A stretch of 64,000 bases of DNA, from NCBI RefSeq assembly GCF_024758005.1, contig NZ_CP103288.1, positions 248,001 through 312,000 on the forward strand, in the 5' to 3' direction. A model generated the notes under the pieces. The model was not told where the DNA came from and did not search any database. It worked only from the letters and a program-made list of their open reading frames with translations. Origin of the DNA: Pseudarthrobacter sp. NS4. Lineage in GTDB: Bacteria; Actinomycetota; Actinomycetes; Actinomycetales; Micrococcaceae. Shown piece after piece: positions 8,702-17,414 of this stretch. Positions within the stretch are counted from its first letter, which is position 1; each line of letters begins with the position of its first letter. A program made the position numbers and the translations under genes.

Positions 8702-9268
8702 TCACTGGATCTCGAGGGAGGTTTCAACGTTGACCGGGTTTACCAGGCAATCCCGGACCGGGGACGTTTTTTGGACGTACCGGCACAGGTCCTGAAGTTG
8801 TTCAGGTGTGGCGTTGGGGCTGGACACCCGGGCCTTAGCGCGGATAGTGGTGAATCCTGGCCGTTGCCCGTCCAGACCCAGGAAGGGTCCTACATCCAGA
8901 TCGCCTTCAACATCGAACTCCAGGGCGGTCAGCTCGAGGCCTTGAGCGGCTGCGTTGGCCGCATAGCCCACGGCGTAGCAGAAGCCCAGCGCCTGCAGAA
9001 GGAGTTCGACGGCGTTTGGACCGGCATTGTTGCCGAGAAGAACCGGGGGTTCGTCCCCCTCCAGCACGAAGGGCGCGGTCCGGCTTTCGTCAACATGTCC
9101 CGCTTGGCTGAAGCGGAAGATCTTGCCGCTGTTGCGCGTCCCATCCCGCCAGGTGCTGGTTGCCCTGAAAGTGAAGGTCCCCAAGGTGGGGTCAGTTTTG
9201 ACAGCGTCAATGGTGGCCAGCAACCCTTCCACATCAATGCCATTCTGGCTGGCGGCTATGTTTGTCAT
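8702..9268 (-). CDS. OsmC-family peroxide/thiol-stress protein
   Basis: 188-residue OsmC/Ohr-fold protein. The two redox-active Cys of the family are Cys97 in GFCYAVGYAANAAA and Cys174 in SPVRDCLVNPV, with an extra Cys162. OsmC proteins reduce organic hydroperoxides, and some act on persulfide or polysulfide. An AAGGAGC ribosome-binding site precedes ATG 9268. It leads the minus-strand pair with the methyltransferase and shares a 135-bp divergent promoter region with the ArsR-rhodanese gene, suggesting common control. Confidence 0.88.
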   Translation of the reverse strand: MTNIAASQNGIDVEGLLATIDAVKTDPTLGTFTFRATSTWRDGTRNSGKIFRFSQAGHVDESRTAPFVLEGDEPPVLLGNNAGPNAVELLLQALGFCYAVGYAANAAAQGLELTALEFDVEGDLDVGPFLGLDGQRPGFTTIRAKARVSSPNATPEQLQDLCRYVQKTSPVRDCLVNPVNVETSLEIQ

Positions 9269-9403
9269 CGCTGGTGCTCCTTTTGGCTGTCCGCCCGGGC
9301 CGGGCGCCGCTTTATCAAGTGATTCCTTGAATACTTGAATAGGACACCCTGTGGGTATAGGTTGTCAAGCATCAGCTGATGAGGCACGAGGACGGAACCG
9401 TCA
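9269..9403. promoter_or_regulatory. Divergent promoter region with tandem CTTGAATA repeats
   Basis: 135 bp separate the OsmC and ArsR-rhodanese starts. Two exact tandem copies of CTTGAATA occupy 9326-9333 and 9334-9341, preceded by TCAAGTGATTCCTTGA, which is partly palindromic. A TATAGG-like -10 candidate lies at about 9356. The repeats are a plausible operator for the ArsR protein acting on both genes; this is inferred from position. Confidence 0.45.
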
Positions 9404-10135
9404 ATGGGAAGCAGACAGGCAAAAGATGCGCTGTTCGACGCCTTCGCGTCGGTAGCTAAAGTGCTCGGCAGCGGCCGTCGCGCGGAGATCGTGGACGTCC
9501 TTGCCCAAGGGGAACGTTCCGTTGACGAACTGGCCGAAGAAATCGGACAGACCGTTGCCAACACTTCCCAGCACCTGCAACAGCTCCTGCGGTCCGGACT
9601 AGTCTCGACCCGGCGCCAGGGGACACGAATCTACTACCGCTTGAGCAGCGCCGCGGTGGCGGAACTCTGGGCAGCTGTCCGCCGCGTAGCGTCCGAGCAC
9701 GTCGCCGAGCTTGACCGGCTCGCACGCACCTACCTTGGGGACAGATCTACGCTGGATACCCTCACCCAGGCGGAGTTGACCGAGCGGATGGCCGCCGGTG
9801 ACGTGGTGGTCCTCGACGTGCGCCCTGAGCCGGAGTTCCGCGCTGGCCATATCGCCGGTGCTGTCTCCATTCCGGTAAAACAGCTTGCAGCCAGGTTGGG
9901 CGACCTCCCGTTTGGCCAGACCGTCGTCGCGTATTGCCGGGGCCCGTACTGTGTCTTCGCTGACGAAGCAGTTCGCATCCTGCGCCGGCAGGATATTCCC
10001 GCTGTACGGCTGGAGGACGGTTATCCCGAGTGGGCTGGGGCCAACCTGCCCGTCGCGCCTGGAACGGACCGCGCAGCAACCGACCTGGAACCTGCAGCGC
10101 CAACCCAGGGGGCGTCACTCCGTGGCCAGGCTTGA
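9404..10135 (+). CDS. ArsR-family regulator fused to a rhodanese domain
   Basis: 243 residues. An ArsR-type winged helix is at about 10-95 (VDELAEEIGQTVANTSQHLQ recognition region), a linker helix follows, then a rhodanese domain (about 125-225) with active loop CRGPYC (Cys178, Cys183). The classical ArsR metal-binding ELCVCDL motif is absent. The regulator may therefore sense sulfane sulfur or redox state through the rhodanese cysteines, as proposed for related fusions. It overlaps the MBL gene by 14 bp and is divergent from OsmC. The ligand is inference. Confidence 0.9.
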   Translation: MGSRQAKDALFDAFASVAKVLGSGRRAEIVDVLAQGERSVDELAEEIGQTVANTSQHLQQLLRSGLVSTRRQGTRIYYRLSSAAVAELWAAVRRVASEHVAELDRLARTYLGDRSTLDTLTQAELTERMAAGDVVVLDVRPEPEFRAGHIAGAVSIPVKQLAARLGDLPFGQTVVAYCRGPYCVFADEAVRILRRQDIPAVRLEDGYPEWAGANLPVAPGTDRAATDLEPAAPTQGASLRGQA

Positions 10136-11495
10136 CCTCACCCCGGTCATCGACAAAGGAATGGGGAATTCCACCTACATCCTCGACCTCGGCAACTGGC
10201 GCGCCGCGGTGGTGGATCCGGAACGGGACGTCCGCGAGGTGCGTGGATGCGCCGCGCGCCTTGGCCTGAACATCGGCTACGCAGTGGAAACGCACCTTCA
10301 CGCCGACTTCATCTCCGGTGCCAGAGAATTGGCCGTTACCGACGGCGCAGCGGTTCTGGCCCCGGACTTTGGGCCCCGCGGGTTCCCTTACACGGCACTG
10401 CAGGACGGCGACTTCGTCCAACTCGGGCCATTAGGGCTGCGGGCACTTGCTACCCCTGGCCATTCCCCGGAACACCTCTCCTACCTGATCCTGGGCGCCG
10501 GATCCATTGCCGGCGTTTTTTCGGGCGGTTCTCTGATGGTTGGCACTGCCGGCCGTACCGACCTGGTGAGCACGGACCAGACGATCCCTTTGGCCCGCGC
10601 CCAGTACCACTCGCTGCAGCGGCTGATGGAGCTGCCCGACGAGACGCCGGTGTGGCCCACGCACGGCGTCGGCTCCTTTTGCTCGGGCGCCGTCGGCAGG
10701 GACCGCGTCACTACGATCGGCAGGGAACAAGCCACAAACCCGCTGCTGCAGGTCACTGGGGAAGATGCTTTCGTTGAGGCTCTTCTCGGTTCGCTCGGAA
10801 CGTTCCCCGGCTACTTCCTGCGCCTGGCCGAGGTCAACAAACAGGGCCCGGCCGTTCTAGGCACTGCACCGCCCCTGGCTGGCCTCACCGCTGACCGTGT
10901 CCAGGAGATGCAGGAGCAAGGCGCACAGGTGGTGGATGTCCGTCCGGCAGCCGACTTCGCCGCCGCCCATATCCCCGGCTCACTGTCCAATCCCCTCCGC
11001 CCGGCATTCGCCACGTGGCTGGGCTGGCTGATAGACCCAAATAAACCCGTTATCATCGTCCGGAACCCGGGGCAGGAACCTGAGGACATTACCTGGGCGG
11101 CCGCCAAAGTGGGATTCAATAACCTTGCGGGAGAACTCGCTGGCGGAATGGCGTCGTGGACCGCCGAGTCGGGTTCAGCCCCGGCGGAAACGAACGTCCG
11201 GCTGTCCCCGGCCCGCCTGCTGCCTCCGGAGGCAAACTTCCTGGACGTCCGGCAGGCAGGCGAATACGCCGCCGGGCATGTCCCGGGCGCACGGAACATC
11301 GAGCTCGGTGCCCTGGCCAACCACCTTTCAGAGGTACCGGACGGGCCGCTGTTGGTGATGTGTGCGCACGGTGAACGTGCCATGACCGCCGCCAGCATCC
11401 TCACCGCCCACGGCTGGCGCGATGTCAGCGTACTGAACGGCGGACCTGACGATTGGCGGAAAGCGGCGGGCATCGATTTGCAGAACAACGGATGA
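10122..11495 (+). CDS. MBL-fold hydrolase with two rhodanese domains (persulfide dioxygenase-like)
   Basis: 457 residues from GTG 10122, which overlaps the end of the ArsR-rhodanese gene; the frame is open further upstream but inside that gene. The MBL domain begins at Thr57 with THLHADF (His58, His60, Asp62), in the position of the ETHE1 THxHADH motif but with Phe for the second His; TPGHSPEHLSYLI follows. Rhodanese domain 1 (about 265-350) lacks the catalytic Cys. Domain 2 (about 360-457) has it in CAHGERA. Such MBL-rhodanese proteins oxidise or transfer persulfide sulfur in sulfide detoxification. Confidence 0.88.
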   Translation: MARLDLTPVIDKGMGNSTYILDLGNWRAAVVDPERDVREVRGCAARLGLNIGYAVETHLHADFISGARELAVTDGAAVLAPDFGPRGFPYTALQDGDFVQLGPLGLRALATPGHSPEHLSYLILGAGSIAGVFSGGSLMVGTAGRTDLVSTDQTIPLARAQYHSLQRLMELPDETPVWPTHGVGSFCSGAVGRDRVTTIGREQATNPLLQVTGEDAFVEALLGSLGTFPGYFLRLAEVNKQGPAVLGTAPPLAGLTADRVQEMQEQGAQVVDVRPAADFAAAHIPGSLSNPLRPAFATWLGWLIDPNKPVIIVRNPGQEPEDITWAAAKVGFNNLAGELAGGMASWTAESGSAPAETNVRLSPARLLPPEANFLDVRQAGEYAAGHVPGARNIELGALANHLSEVPDGPLLVMCAHGERAMTAASILTAHGWRDVSVLNGGPDDWRKAAGIDLQNNG

Positions 11496-11602
11496 AGCAG
11501 TCGAGCAGACAAGACGTCCCAACAAACTGGCCGTCGAGTTCTTAGTACCGCGAGCACGGTCCCGGGAACGAAGGCCGCGCCCATTCCTGACTGGTCAAAG
11601 CT

Positions 11603-11830
11603 TTGCCGAGGGACCACGTCGACGTCCTTTTGCCAGGACGCGTCGCGATGTCCGGAACCGTCGACATGATTGCTGCAGAACGCAGCGTCTTTTGGATGAT
11701 CCGGGACAACGGCGCCGGCAGGACCATGGTCTGTATCGGCGACGACGTCGACGTCACCAAGATTTCGCTGACCAAGTTCGGAAAGCTGCAAACGGACGCA
11801 AGCGAATATCTTCGTGGCGACCGTTATTAA
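11603..11830 (+). CDS. Small hypothetical protein
   Basis: 75 residues if read from TTG 11603; an internal ATG at 11648 would give 60. The sequence MIAAERSVFWMIRDNGAGRT and the end GKLQTDASEYLRGDRY look protein-like, but no family is recognised and no good ribosome-binding site is visible. It may be the 3' part of a truncated gene. The rest of 11496-12070 shows no other gene. Confidence 0.4.
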   Translation: MPRDHVDVLLPGRVAMSGTVDMIAAERSVFWMIRDNGAGRTMVCIGDDVDVTKISLTKFGKLQTDASEYLRGDRY

Positions 11831-12041
11831 CATGCTTGCAGCCGAAGGGTTCTCTACTATCGGGGGTTGATATCTTGATTAGCAGAGATTCGTTAAGCCA
11901 TCTGCCCCCGCGTGGGAGTGGTCACCAGTACCGTCAAGAACGGCAATTAGCTGAGCAGCCATGACTTATGGAGCTTGGGGCGAACACACCACAATGGCGG
12001 CAGGAAACCGCTTCTTTTCGGGGCCCTCCCCTACATGATTT

Positions 12042-12070
12042 AGAAGGACGATAACGGACCTTCTGTCGAT
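12042..12070 (-). terminator. Hairpin after the AAA ATPase, possibly a degenerate dif-like site
   Basis: Inverted repeat AGAAGG (12042-12047) / CCTTCT (12059-12064) lies just beyond the ATPase stop codon and could act as a terminator, though no long T-run follows. The same bases align to dif-like site A at 17 of 27 positions (12044-12070, sharing GATAA-GGA and TTC-GTC). It is listed as a terminator, with the dif relation only a weak possibility. Confidence 0.35.
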
Positions 12071-13156
12071 CTACTCGCGGAGGTATTGGCGGAGTCCGGG
12101 GATTGCGAAGTCCACCTTGCCGTAGCCCGCGGATTCGATCAGACCTGCGGCGATGAGCCTGTTCCGGTATTTGGAAACAACGTTGGGCTTGGCCTTGAGG
12201 ATGGCGCCGATCTGACCGGCGGCAGAGGGGCCGTCCTGGGCGGCCATCGCGTGCAGGAACTCGCGGTCTCTGTCCGAGATGTCCGACAGTGCTGACTCGA
12301 CGACCACCAAGGTGTTTCGTCGTTGGGCGGCAGCGATTCCACGCTGAACGTGGCTCTGGTCCAGTTTCCATCCTGTCTTGCTCGCTTCCAGCCAGAGGTA
12401 GTAGCCCACCAGTTGGATCAGGAAGGGATACCCCTCGGTGGCTTCGGCTGCCTTATTGATGAGGTCGGGGGAGATGCTGATGCCTCCCTGGCTGAAGAGC
12501 TCGCTGTACGATGCGCTGACTTCCGCGATTGCTGCTTCGTGGAGATTGATCCTGTCGGCCCGCCGCAGGAAGGTGGCAACGCCTTCATTGAGGAGGTCGG
12601 ACACCGCTGACGGCAGGCCGGCGAAGATCAGGCCGATGGGCAGCCCGTCGCGGATGAAGTGCTGGACGTCGGCGGCCAGCTGGGCGATTTCCGTCCTGTC
12701 GACGGCATGTATCTCATCAATGGTGATAACGAGTCCTGTGCCTTTCGCATCCAGCAGGCGCAACAGTTCGTTCCCGGTCCGGCGCCAGTCAACAGACCGT
12801 TCCGGAGGGAGTTGGGTTGTCAGTCCGAACCCGGCAGCGGAGAAAGCGGTGATCTTCCGGGATGGAGGCCCGTCCCCGAGTTCGTCGAGGAGGCGGAGCA
12901 TGTCGTCGCCGACCCCGGCGAGGAAGCCTGGCGTGGCTGTCCGGGATATCACGGCCCATCCGTGATTCCGGGCGATGCCTTCGGCTTCGCTCAACATGGC
13001 TGTCTTGCCGATGCCCCAGGAGCCGGTGATGATGGTCAAGAGCCCTGGCGCGCCGGAACCCTGCTGGAGGCCGTACTCGAACTCGTCCAGCAGCCCGGCC
13101 CGCCCGACCAGCTCAGGAGGTGTGGCTCCGGCCGTCGGTTTGAAGGGGTTCTGCAC
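12071..13156 (-). CDS. AAA-type ATPase with C-terminal winged helix
   Basis: 361 residues from GTG 13156, chosen because GGGAGG precedes it and upstream residues look non-conserved. Walker A GSWGIGKT is at residues 45-52 and Walker B LVITIDEI at 142-149. A helical lid follows, then a C-terminal winged-helix-like part (GQIGAILKAKPNVVSKYRNR). It resembles Orc1/Cdc6- and NLR-like ATP-binding proteins of accessory regions. Four GTGAAA repeats lie just upstream, and a divergent gene starts 119 bp away. Likely an accessory or defence-type ATPase; the function is unknown. Confidence 0.8.
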   Translation of the reverse strand: MQNPFKPTAGATPPELVGRAGLLDEFEYGLQQGSGAPGLLTIITGSWGIGKTAMLSEAEGIARNHGWAVISRTATPGFLAGVGDDMLRLLDELGDGPPSRKITAFSAAGFGLTTQLPPERSVDWRRTGNELLRLLDAKGTGLVITIDEIHAVDRTEIAQLAADVQHFIRDGLPIGLIFAGLPSAVSDLLNEGVATFLRRADRINLHEAAIAEVSASYSELFSQGGISISPDLINKAAEATEGYPFLIQLVGYYLWLEASKTGWKLDQSHVQRGIAAAQRRNTLVVVESALSDISDRDREFLHAMAAQDGPSAAGQIGAILKAKPNVVSKYRNRLIAAGLIESAGYGKVDFAIPGLRQYLRE

Positions 13157-13170
13157 GGCACCCTCCCTAG

Positions 13171-13204
13171 GTGAAACTAAGTGAAACGGGTGAAAGTGGT
13201 GAAA
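13171..13204. repeat. Four tandem GTGAAA repeats between divergent genes
   Basis: GTGAAA starts at 13171, 13181, 13190 and 13199 (spacing 10, 9, 9), one helical turn apart, directly upstream of the ATPase start and in the divergent region with the 13275 gene. Helically phased short repeats suggest cooperative protein binding, such as an operator or an iteron-like site. No known regulator is assigned. Confidence 0.6.
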
Positions 13205-13274
13205 CTCCAGCCACGATAGGCCGACCCTTGACCAGAAGCAAGACGGGCCCAGGGGAGGCAGTAGCATCGGGGCC

Positions 13275-13982
13275 ATGACCGGGGAAGAGAACTACATCGA
13301 GCACGCGCTCCACGTCAGCCAGGAATTGACCGGCCTAAGCCTGGAGTAGCTAGGGTTCGAACCCCGGTTGGAGGATCTGACCGAGGACCAGCGGAACCGA
13401 CTGGACGCTGATGATCTCGAATGGATAAGTTCAATCACCCCGGAGCAGCGCGACCAGAGCCTGTTCCAGGCAAAGCTGCTGGCCGGCGCCCTCTGGGAGG
13501 CCTCCGCCGTCCTGATAGACCAGCTCTTCGAGGATCTTAACGGCCTGCTGAAGCTTGACCGGATCGACCGCCAGGACACCGCCAACATCTTCGTCCTGTC
13601 CGGACTGCCACTCCGACAGGCTGATAAATACGACGCCCGGTTCGCCCAACAGTTCCTCGTCATCGCTACGGACATGACCGGGGCGCTGATCCGCGGATGG
13701 ACCCGCCCGTCATGCGTGGCCCAGGAACTCGCGCTCCGCTGCCTTTTTGACCAGGTCGAGATCATCCAGGACCTGTACAACTTGGACCTTCCGGACGGCT
13801 GGCGGGGCCTGCTGGAACAACACATGCTCGAAGACACCGACAGCGAGATGCTCTACCAGAACGCCATGGACGGCTTCGAAGGCGACATCGAGCTGAACAT
13901 GCAACTGGGCTTAGCACCCATGAAAGTCGAGGACTGGTTCGAGCCCTTCAACGACGCCTCCCTCCCGCCCTATGTTCGCTGA
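13275..13982 (+). pseudogene. Hypothetical gene interrupted by an in-frame amber codon
   Basis: From ATG 13275 the frame reads MTGEENYIEHALHVSQ and on to GLSLE, then TAG (13347-13349), and continues in the same frame with LGFEPRLEDLTEDQRNRLD to a stop at 13982 (236 codons in all). Both halves look like one acidic helical protein, and Glu (GAG to TAG) fits best at the stop. Translation could restart at TTG 13368, giving 204 residues. No family recognised. It is divergent from the AAA ATPase and may be its partner. Mutation, sequencing error and suppression are all possible. Confidence 0.55.
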
Positions 13983-14017
13983 AACCCGCGAATCCCCCCC
14001 TCTGCCACGGTTTTCGA

Positions 14018-14044
14018 ATCGCCGATAATGGATACTCCGTCTAC
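14018..14044 (+). other. dif-like XerCD recombination site B
   Basis: Matches site A at 24 of 27 positions, including the identical CGCCGATAATGGATA core. It lies 35 bp beyond the stop of the 13275-13982 gene and in the same orientation as sites A and C. Similarity to A continues outside the 27 bp on both sides (TTTTCGA before; scattered identity after). Recombination function is inferred. Confidence 0.55.
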
Positions 14045-14847
14045 CTGGCGAGGCTCGGACAAGCTGCGCTGGGTGGCTCTGTTCCGTCCACAGTGGTTAT
14101 CCACGGCTGGATATAGGGAGCTCCTGGATTAGTTCCCGGAGTAGCAGTAGCGGTGGATAACCCACGAGAATTGTCCCTGGCTGTGGGCGGCGGCCGGACC
14201 CAGCCTCTCGGTGGACTCGGATTTAAGTCCCTTATTTGGGGCACAAGCAAGGCGCCCTGTCTCAGGTTGGGTGTGCTGAAACAGGACGCGGTCATGGAAT
14301 GTGGCGGTAGTGCTCGTCGTCTCGCAACTAATGATGACTGTCAATGCGAGACAGCGAGCCGCGATACATACTTGCAAGAATCGACCGGTCCCGGTATTCA
14401 CGCTGTGGGCACGCAGCATTCCACACAGTCGCTGAGACGCCTCGTATCCCAAGTGCTTCAAGACAGCGCGGCAGGAGCGGACAGCTGATATGTCAGCCGG
14501 TGCGGGTCGCGTTCTTCCGCAGTGAAGGAGTGGAACCATGATCGACTGGGTTAGCGTGTCGGACCGCTGCTGAGTTGAATGGGCGCGGCACGCTTTGGTT
14601 GGGTGGCTTCCGGACCGGTTGTGGCGGCTTCCGGTGCTGGCATTACCTCAGCTGTGGAACTGGGAGTGGCCCTGCCTGTGACTCCGTGGTTGACTACGAA
14701 TGGCTGGAAAGTGTCAGCGACGACCTGTTCAGCGGAGGCAATTGGAGGCAGCTGCTGCTCCTTAAGAAGGAACCTGCTGGGCAGTAGCCGGCGCCTGGCT
14801 TGTGGCAGGCGTAGAACTACGCAGATCGCGAATGTAAGGAGAGAACG
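14045..14847. other. Stretch without a convincing gene
   Basis: About 800 bp. Several overlapping short frames exist on both strands, but none has a good start signal or recognisable product. A strong AAGGAG-type site at about 14524-14529 precedes an 11-codon frame (ATG 14538, MIDWVSVSDRC). The following 200 bp read partly like a hydrophobic protein with stops. It may be decayed sequence. Confidence 0.4.
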
Positions 14848-15339
14848 ATGGAATACATGCCGCAAAACGTTTCGGTCGTTGCCCGGGTCCGCCCCCTGTC
14901 CTTTGCCGCAAGATTGGTAGCGGTAGCCGCTGTTATTACCGGTGTTGCCTTCCTCAGCGGGTGCCAGGAGCAGCCGCAGGAGACGCCCGGAGGAACAGAA
15001 ATCGAGGAGGTCCACCTTGATACCTTCCGAGATGCCGGTGATGAACTGGAGTACAAGGAAGTCACTGTTCAGGGCCAAGTCGTGAAAGAGATTTCACCTT
15101 CTGCCTTTTCCATCGGGGATCCGGATGACCCCGGGGTCGACGAACTCTTTATTGTTGACAAGTCCGGTACCGCAGGCGTTGAACCCGGTATGAAGGTTAA
15201 TGTTAGGGGCATTGTCTACATCGGCTTTGACGTATCAGAAATTAAACAGAGCCACGGAGTCGAGTTAGATCCGGCCTTGGAGCAGGAGTGGGAGGGCGAC
15301 TCCTACATTGTGGCCTCCAATGTGGATGCCCAAGAATAA
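14848..15339 (+). CDS. Lipoprotein with a possible OB-fold domain
   Basis: 163 residues from ATG 14848 behind AGGAGAG. The N-terminal signal has a hydrophobic core at about 22-36 and the lipobox LSGC with Cys39, so the protein should be lipid-anchored outside the membrane. The mature part is acidic and contains VTVQGQVVKEISPSAFSIGD and MKVNVRGIVYIGFD, a beta-rich pattern similar to small extracellular OB-fold proteins. No partner is evident; the next genes are on the other strand. Confidence 0.75.
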   Translation: MEYMPQNVSVVARVRPLSFAARLVAVAAVITGVAFLSGCQEQPQETPGGTEIEEVHLDTFRDAGDELEYKEVTVQGQVVKEISPSAFSIGDPDDPGVDELFIVDKSGTAGVEPGMKVNVRGIVYIGFDVSEIKQSHGVELDPALEQEWEGDSYIVASNVDAQE

Positions 15340-15341
15340 TT

Positions 15342-15425
15342 CGCCTCATTTTCAGAACGCTCTCGGGCAGCAGGTGCAGGAAGACGTAGGCCATGCCCAG
15401 TGCGGCGACGGAACGCATCCAGCGC
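15342..15425 (-). pseudogene. Short remnant of a membrane protein (ZIP-like)
   Basis: One minus-strand frame reads MRSVAALGMAYVFLHLLPES, which resembles an early helix of ZIP-type or related membrane proteins (AYVFxHLLPE). No flanking continuation is present. The remainder of 15340-15560 holds nothing else recognisable. Confidence 0.3.
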
Positions 15426-15560
15426 CCCCGGGACCGGAGGCAATTTGAATAGGGGGTCCGTTAGGTGCATCCTGCCGGGGCAACAGCTCATCCAACCGCC
15501 TTTAGACGCTGACGGCCGTATGAGGCTCAATGGTTTCCATGCCGGTCCTCCGGTGCAGGC

Positions 15561-16812
15561 TCATGCAGGTGTTTCCTCGTGTTGTTGTTTGCGTTCCGGC
15601 TCATGGTGCTGGAGCCAGCTGCTCAACGGCGCGCTCGAGAGTCCATGCACCAGCACGGACAGGGCAATTGCCAAGGTGGTGTAAACGAAGATGTCATGGT
15701 TGCCTGTATGCCGCTCAGCCAAGGTGCCATAGAACAAAGCTGATACACCCACCGGGCCGAACCAGCTCAAAAACGCCGTCTCCGCGCGGTCGTGCAGCCC
15801 CCGCAGCAACGGGCGCAGAACCCACAAGGCCACCAGACGGCGCAGCAGCACTGCGGCCAGCAGCACTACCGGCACTGCCCAGCCCAGCCGGGCCCAATCA
15901 GAAAACGGCAGGGCCAAACCGATCAGGACAAAGATCGGCAGCAAGACAAACCTGCTGACCGCGTCATCAATCCTGTCCTGCTGGTCTTCATCGCTTTGGG
16001 GTATGACCTGGCCAAAAACGGCGGCAGCGACAAACACGGCAAGGACCGCGTCCGTGCCGACCAGCTTTCCTGCACCCAGCACCGCCAAACCCAGTGGTAC
16101 AAGAAAACCCAGGTAGGAGCTCTCCTCCATCAATCCCCGGCTCTTCACAGCCACAAACAATTTTCCCAGTAGATAGCCTGAGACAGCCCCGAATATGGCC
16201 GCTCCCACTACTTCCCACAGCAGGACCTTGGTGCCCAGCTCGGTCCAGGCAATATCGGGCTTTGTCAGCAACAGCACCGGCAGCATGACGAACAGGTAGC
16301 CTGCCCCGTCGTTGATGCCGCTTTCGGACGAGAGGTTATGGCGGACCCTTTCCGGGATCCGCTGCTCGGCCAAAGAACCGGTAACTACAGGTGTAGTCAC
16401 TACTGGGTCAGTCGGGGTGATGATCGCCGCCAGCAGCAGTGCCAGCAGGAACGGCACTCCCAGCAGCCACCACATCAGACCTGTAGCGACAACCAGCATT
16501 AGGGCCATACCGGCGCCAATGATCAGCGTGATCCAGCGGACGTTGGCCCCAGTAGCCGTGGGGCAACCGTAAAGCCACACCGGCGAGACCTATCCCCAGG
16601 GTGATCCGCGCCGCCTGCTCCAGCAAGGTATTGGAGGGGACGCCGAAGTCCTCCATACGCAACAACCCCAAGGCATAGGGGCCAATTAACACTCCGAACG
16701 CCAAAGCCAGGACCGGTCCCGGCAGGCTCCACCGTTGCAGCCCGGATGAGAACGCGGAAAGCACCAGGATCAGGCCCGCGAACAGGGCCAGTACGAGATT
16801 TATGTGCGCCAT
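15561..16812 (-). pseudogene. Monovalent cation:proton antiporter (CPA1/NhaP-like), frameshifted
   Basis: The N-terminal part starts at ATG 16812 (MAHINLVLALFAGLILVLSA), runs to LAGVALRLPHGYW, then leaves frame. The second frame continues ANVRWITLIIGAGMALMLVV through TPTDPVV and SSESGINDGAGYLF to a stop at 15561. The join lies at the C4 run 16547-16550; removing one C (G on the coding strand) gives a continuous 416-residue protein of normal family length with about 12 membrane helices and the conserved TDPV and ESxxNDG motifs. It would exchange Na+ or K+ for protons. Sequencing error in a homopolymer is plausible. Confidence 0.82.
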
Positions 16813-17081
16813 CTACCTCACACCATCCTCTACTTGAGCTGTGTCACCCACGGGACGGAACCGGTCAGTACGCCCCACAAAAATACACAGTAGCCTTACC
16901 ATCCGGGGCGAAGGCAACCGCGGCCGGAACCTGATTTGCTCATAGGCGCCCTCGCCCGCCACATGCGAGGCAGCGGCCAATGGGACGCCTTCATCACCAT
17001 CAAACACCGCTGAACATCACAGGAGGAACAGGTTCACCCGCCAACGCCACCGGCACGCACATCACCGCCGGCAACGTCCCG

Positions 17082-17234
17082 TTCACCGCCGCTGATCTCG
17101 CCCACATCGCACGGCTGGCAGAGGCAGCCCAATTCCGCCCCGTTATCGACCGGGCCTTCGACCTCACCGACATCGCCCAAGCACACCGGCACGTCAGCAC
17201 AGGCCGGAAACGAGGCAACGTCGTTGTGCGAGTC
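17082..17234 (+). pseudogene. C-terminal remnant of a zinc-type alcohol dehydrogenase / quinone oxidoreductase
   Basis: The frame contains FTAADLAHIARLAEAAQF and RPVIDRAFDLTDIAQAHRHV, followed by STGRKRGNVVVRV. This is the typical C-terminus of MDR quinone oxidoreductases, which ends in the AHRHxxxGxxxGKxVxxV pattern. No N-terminal or Rossmann part is present upstream to 16813. The rest of 16813-17414 holds no other gene. Confidence 0.6.
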
Positions 17235-17414
17235 ACTGTTCCATCCACGCGCCAGCCGTCGGGCCAAACCAGGAGACGGCTTTCCATCCTGGCAGCCCTC
17301 AAAAGTGCCGTGAACCTATACTTGGCTCTCACGACCAGGAGCTAGTCAAGGCAGAGAACATAACAACAGGCGGACCTCACACTGTCCGGGACCGCCTTAA
17401 CCACGAGGACGCAC

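Noticed and set aside
10811..11833. Long open frame on the minus strand across the MBL gene
   Set aside because: It is the antisense shadow of a well-supported MBL-rhodanese gene and has no recognisable family.
13350..13366. GGGTTCGAACCC-like T-loop sequence suggesting the 3' end of a tRNA
   Set aside because: It lies inside the reading frame of the amber-interrupted gene, has only a 3-bp stem, and no tRNA body or CCA end can be built around it.
14045..14847. Several short frames with hydrophobic pieces
   Set aside because: No start signal, no conserved product and frequent stops; left as a gap.
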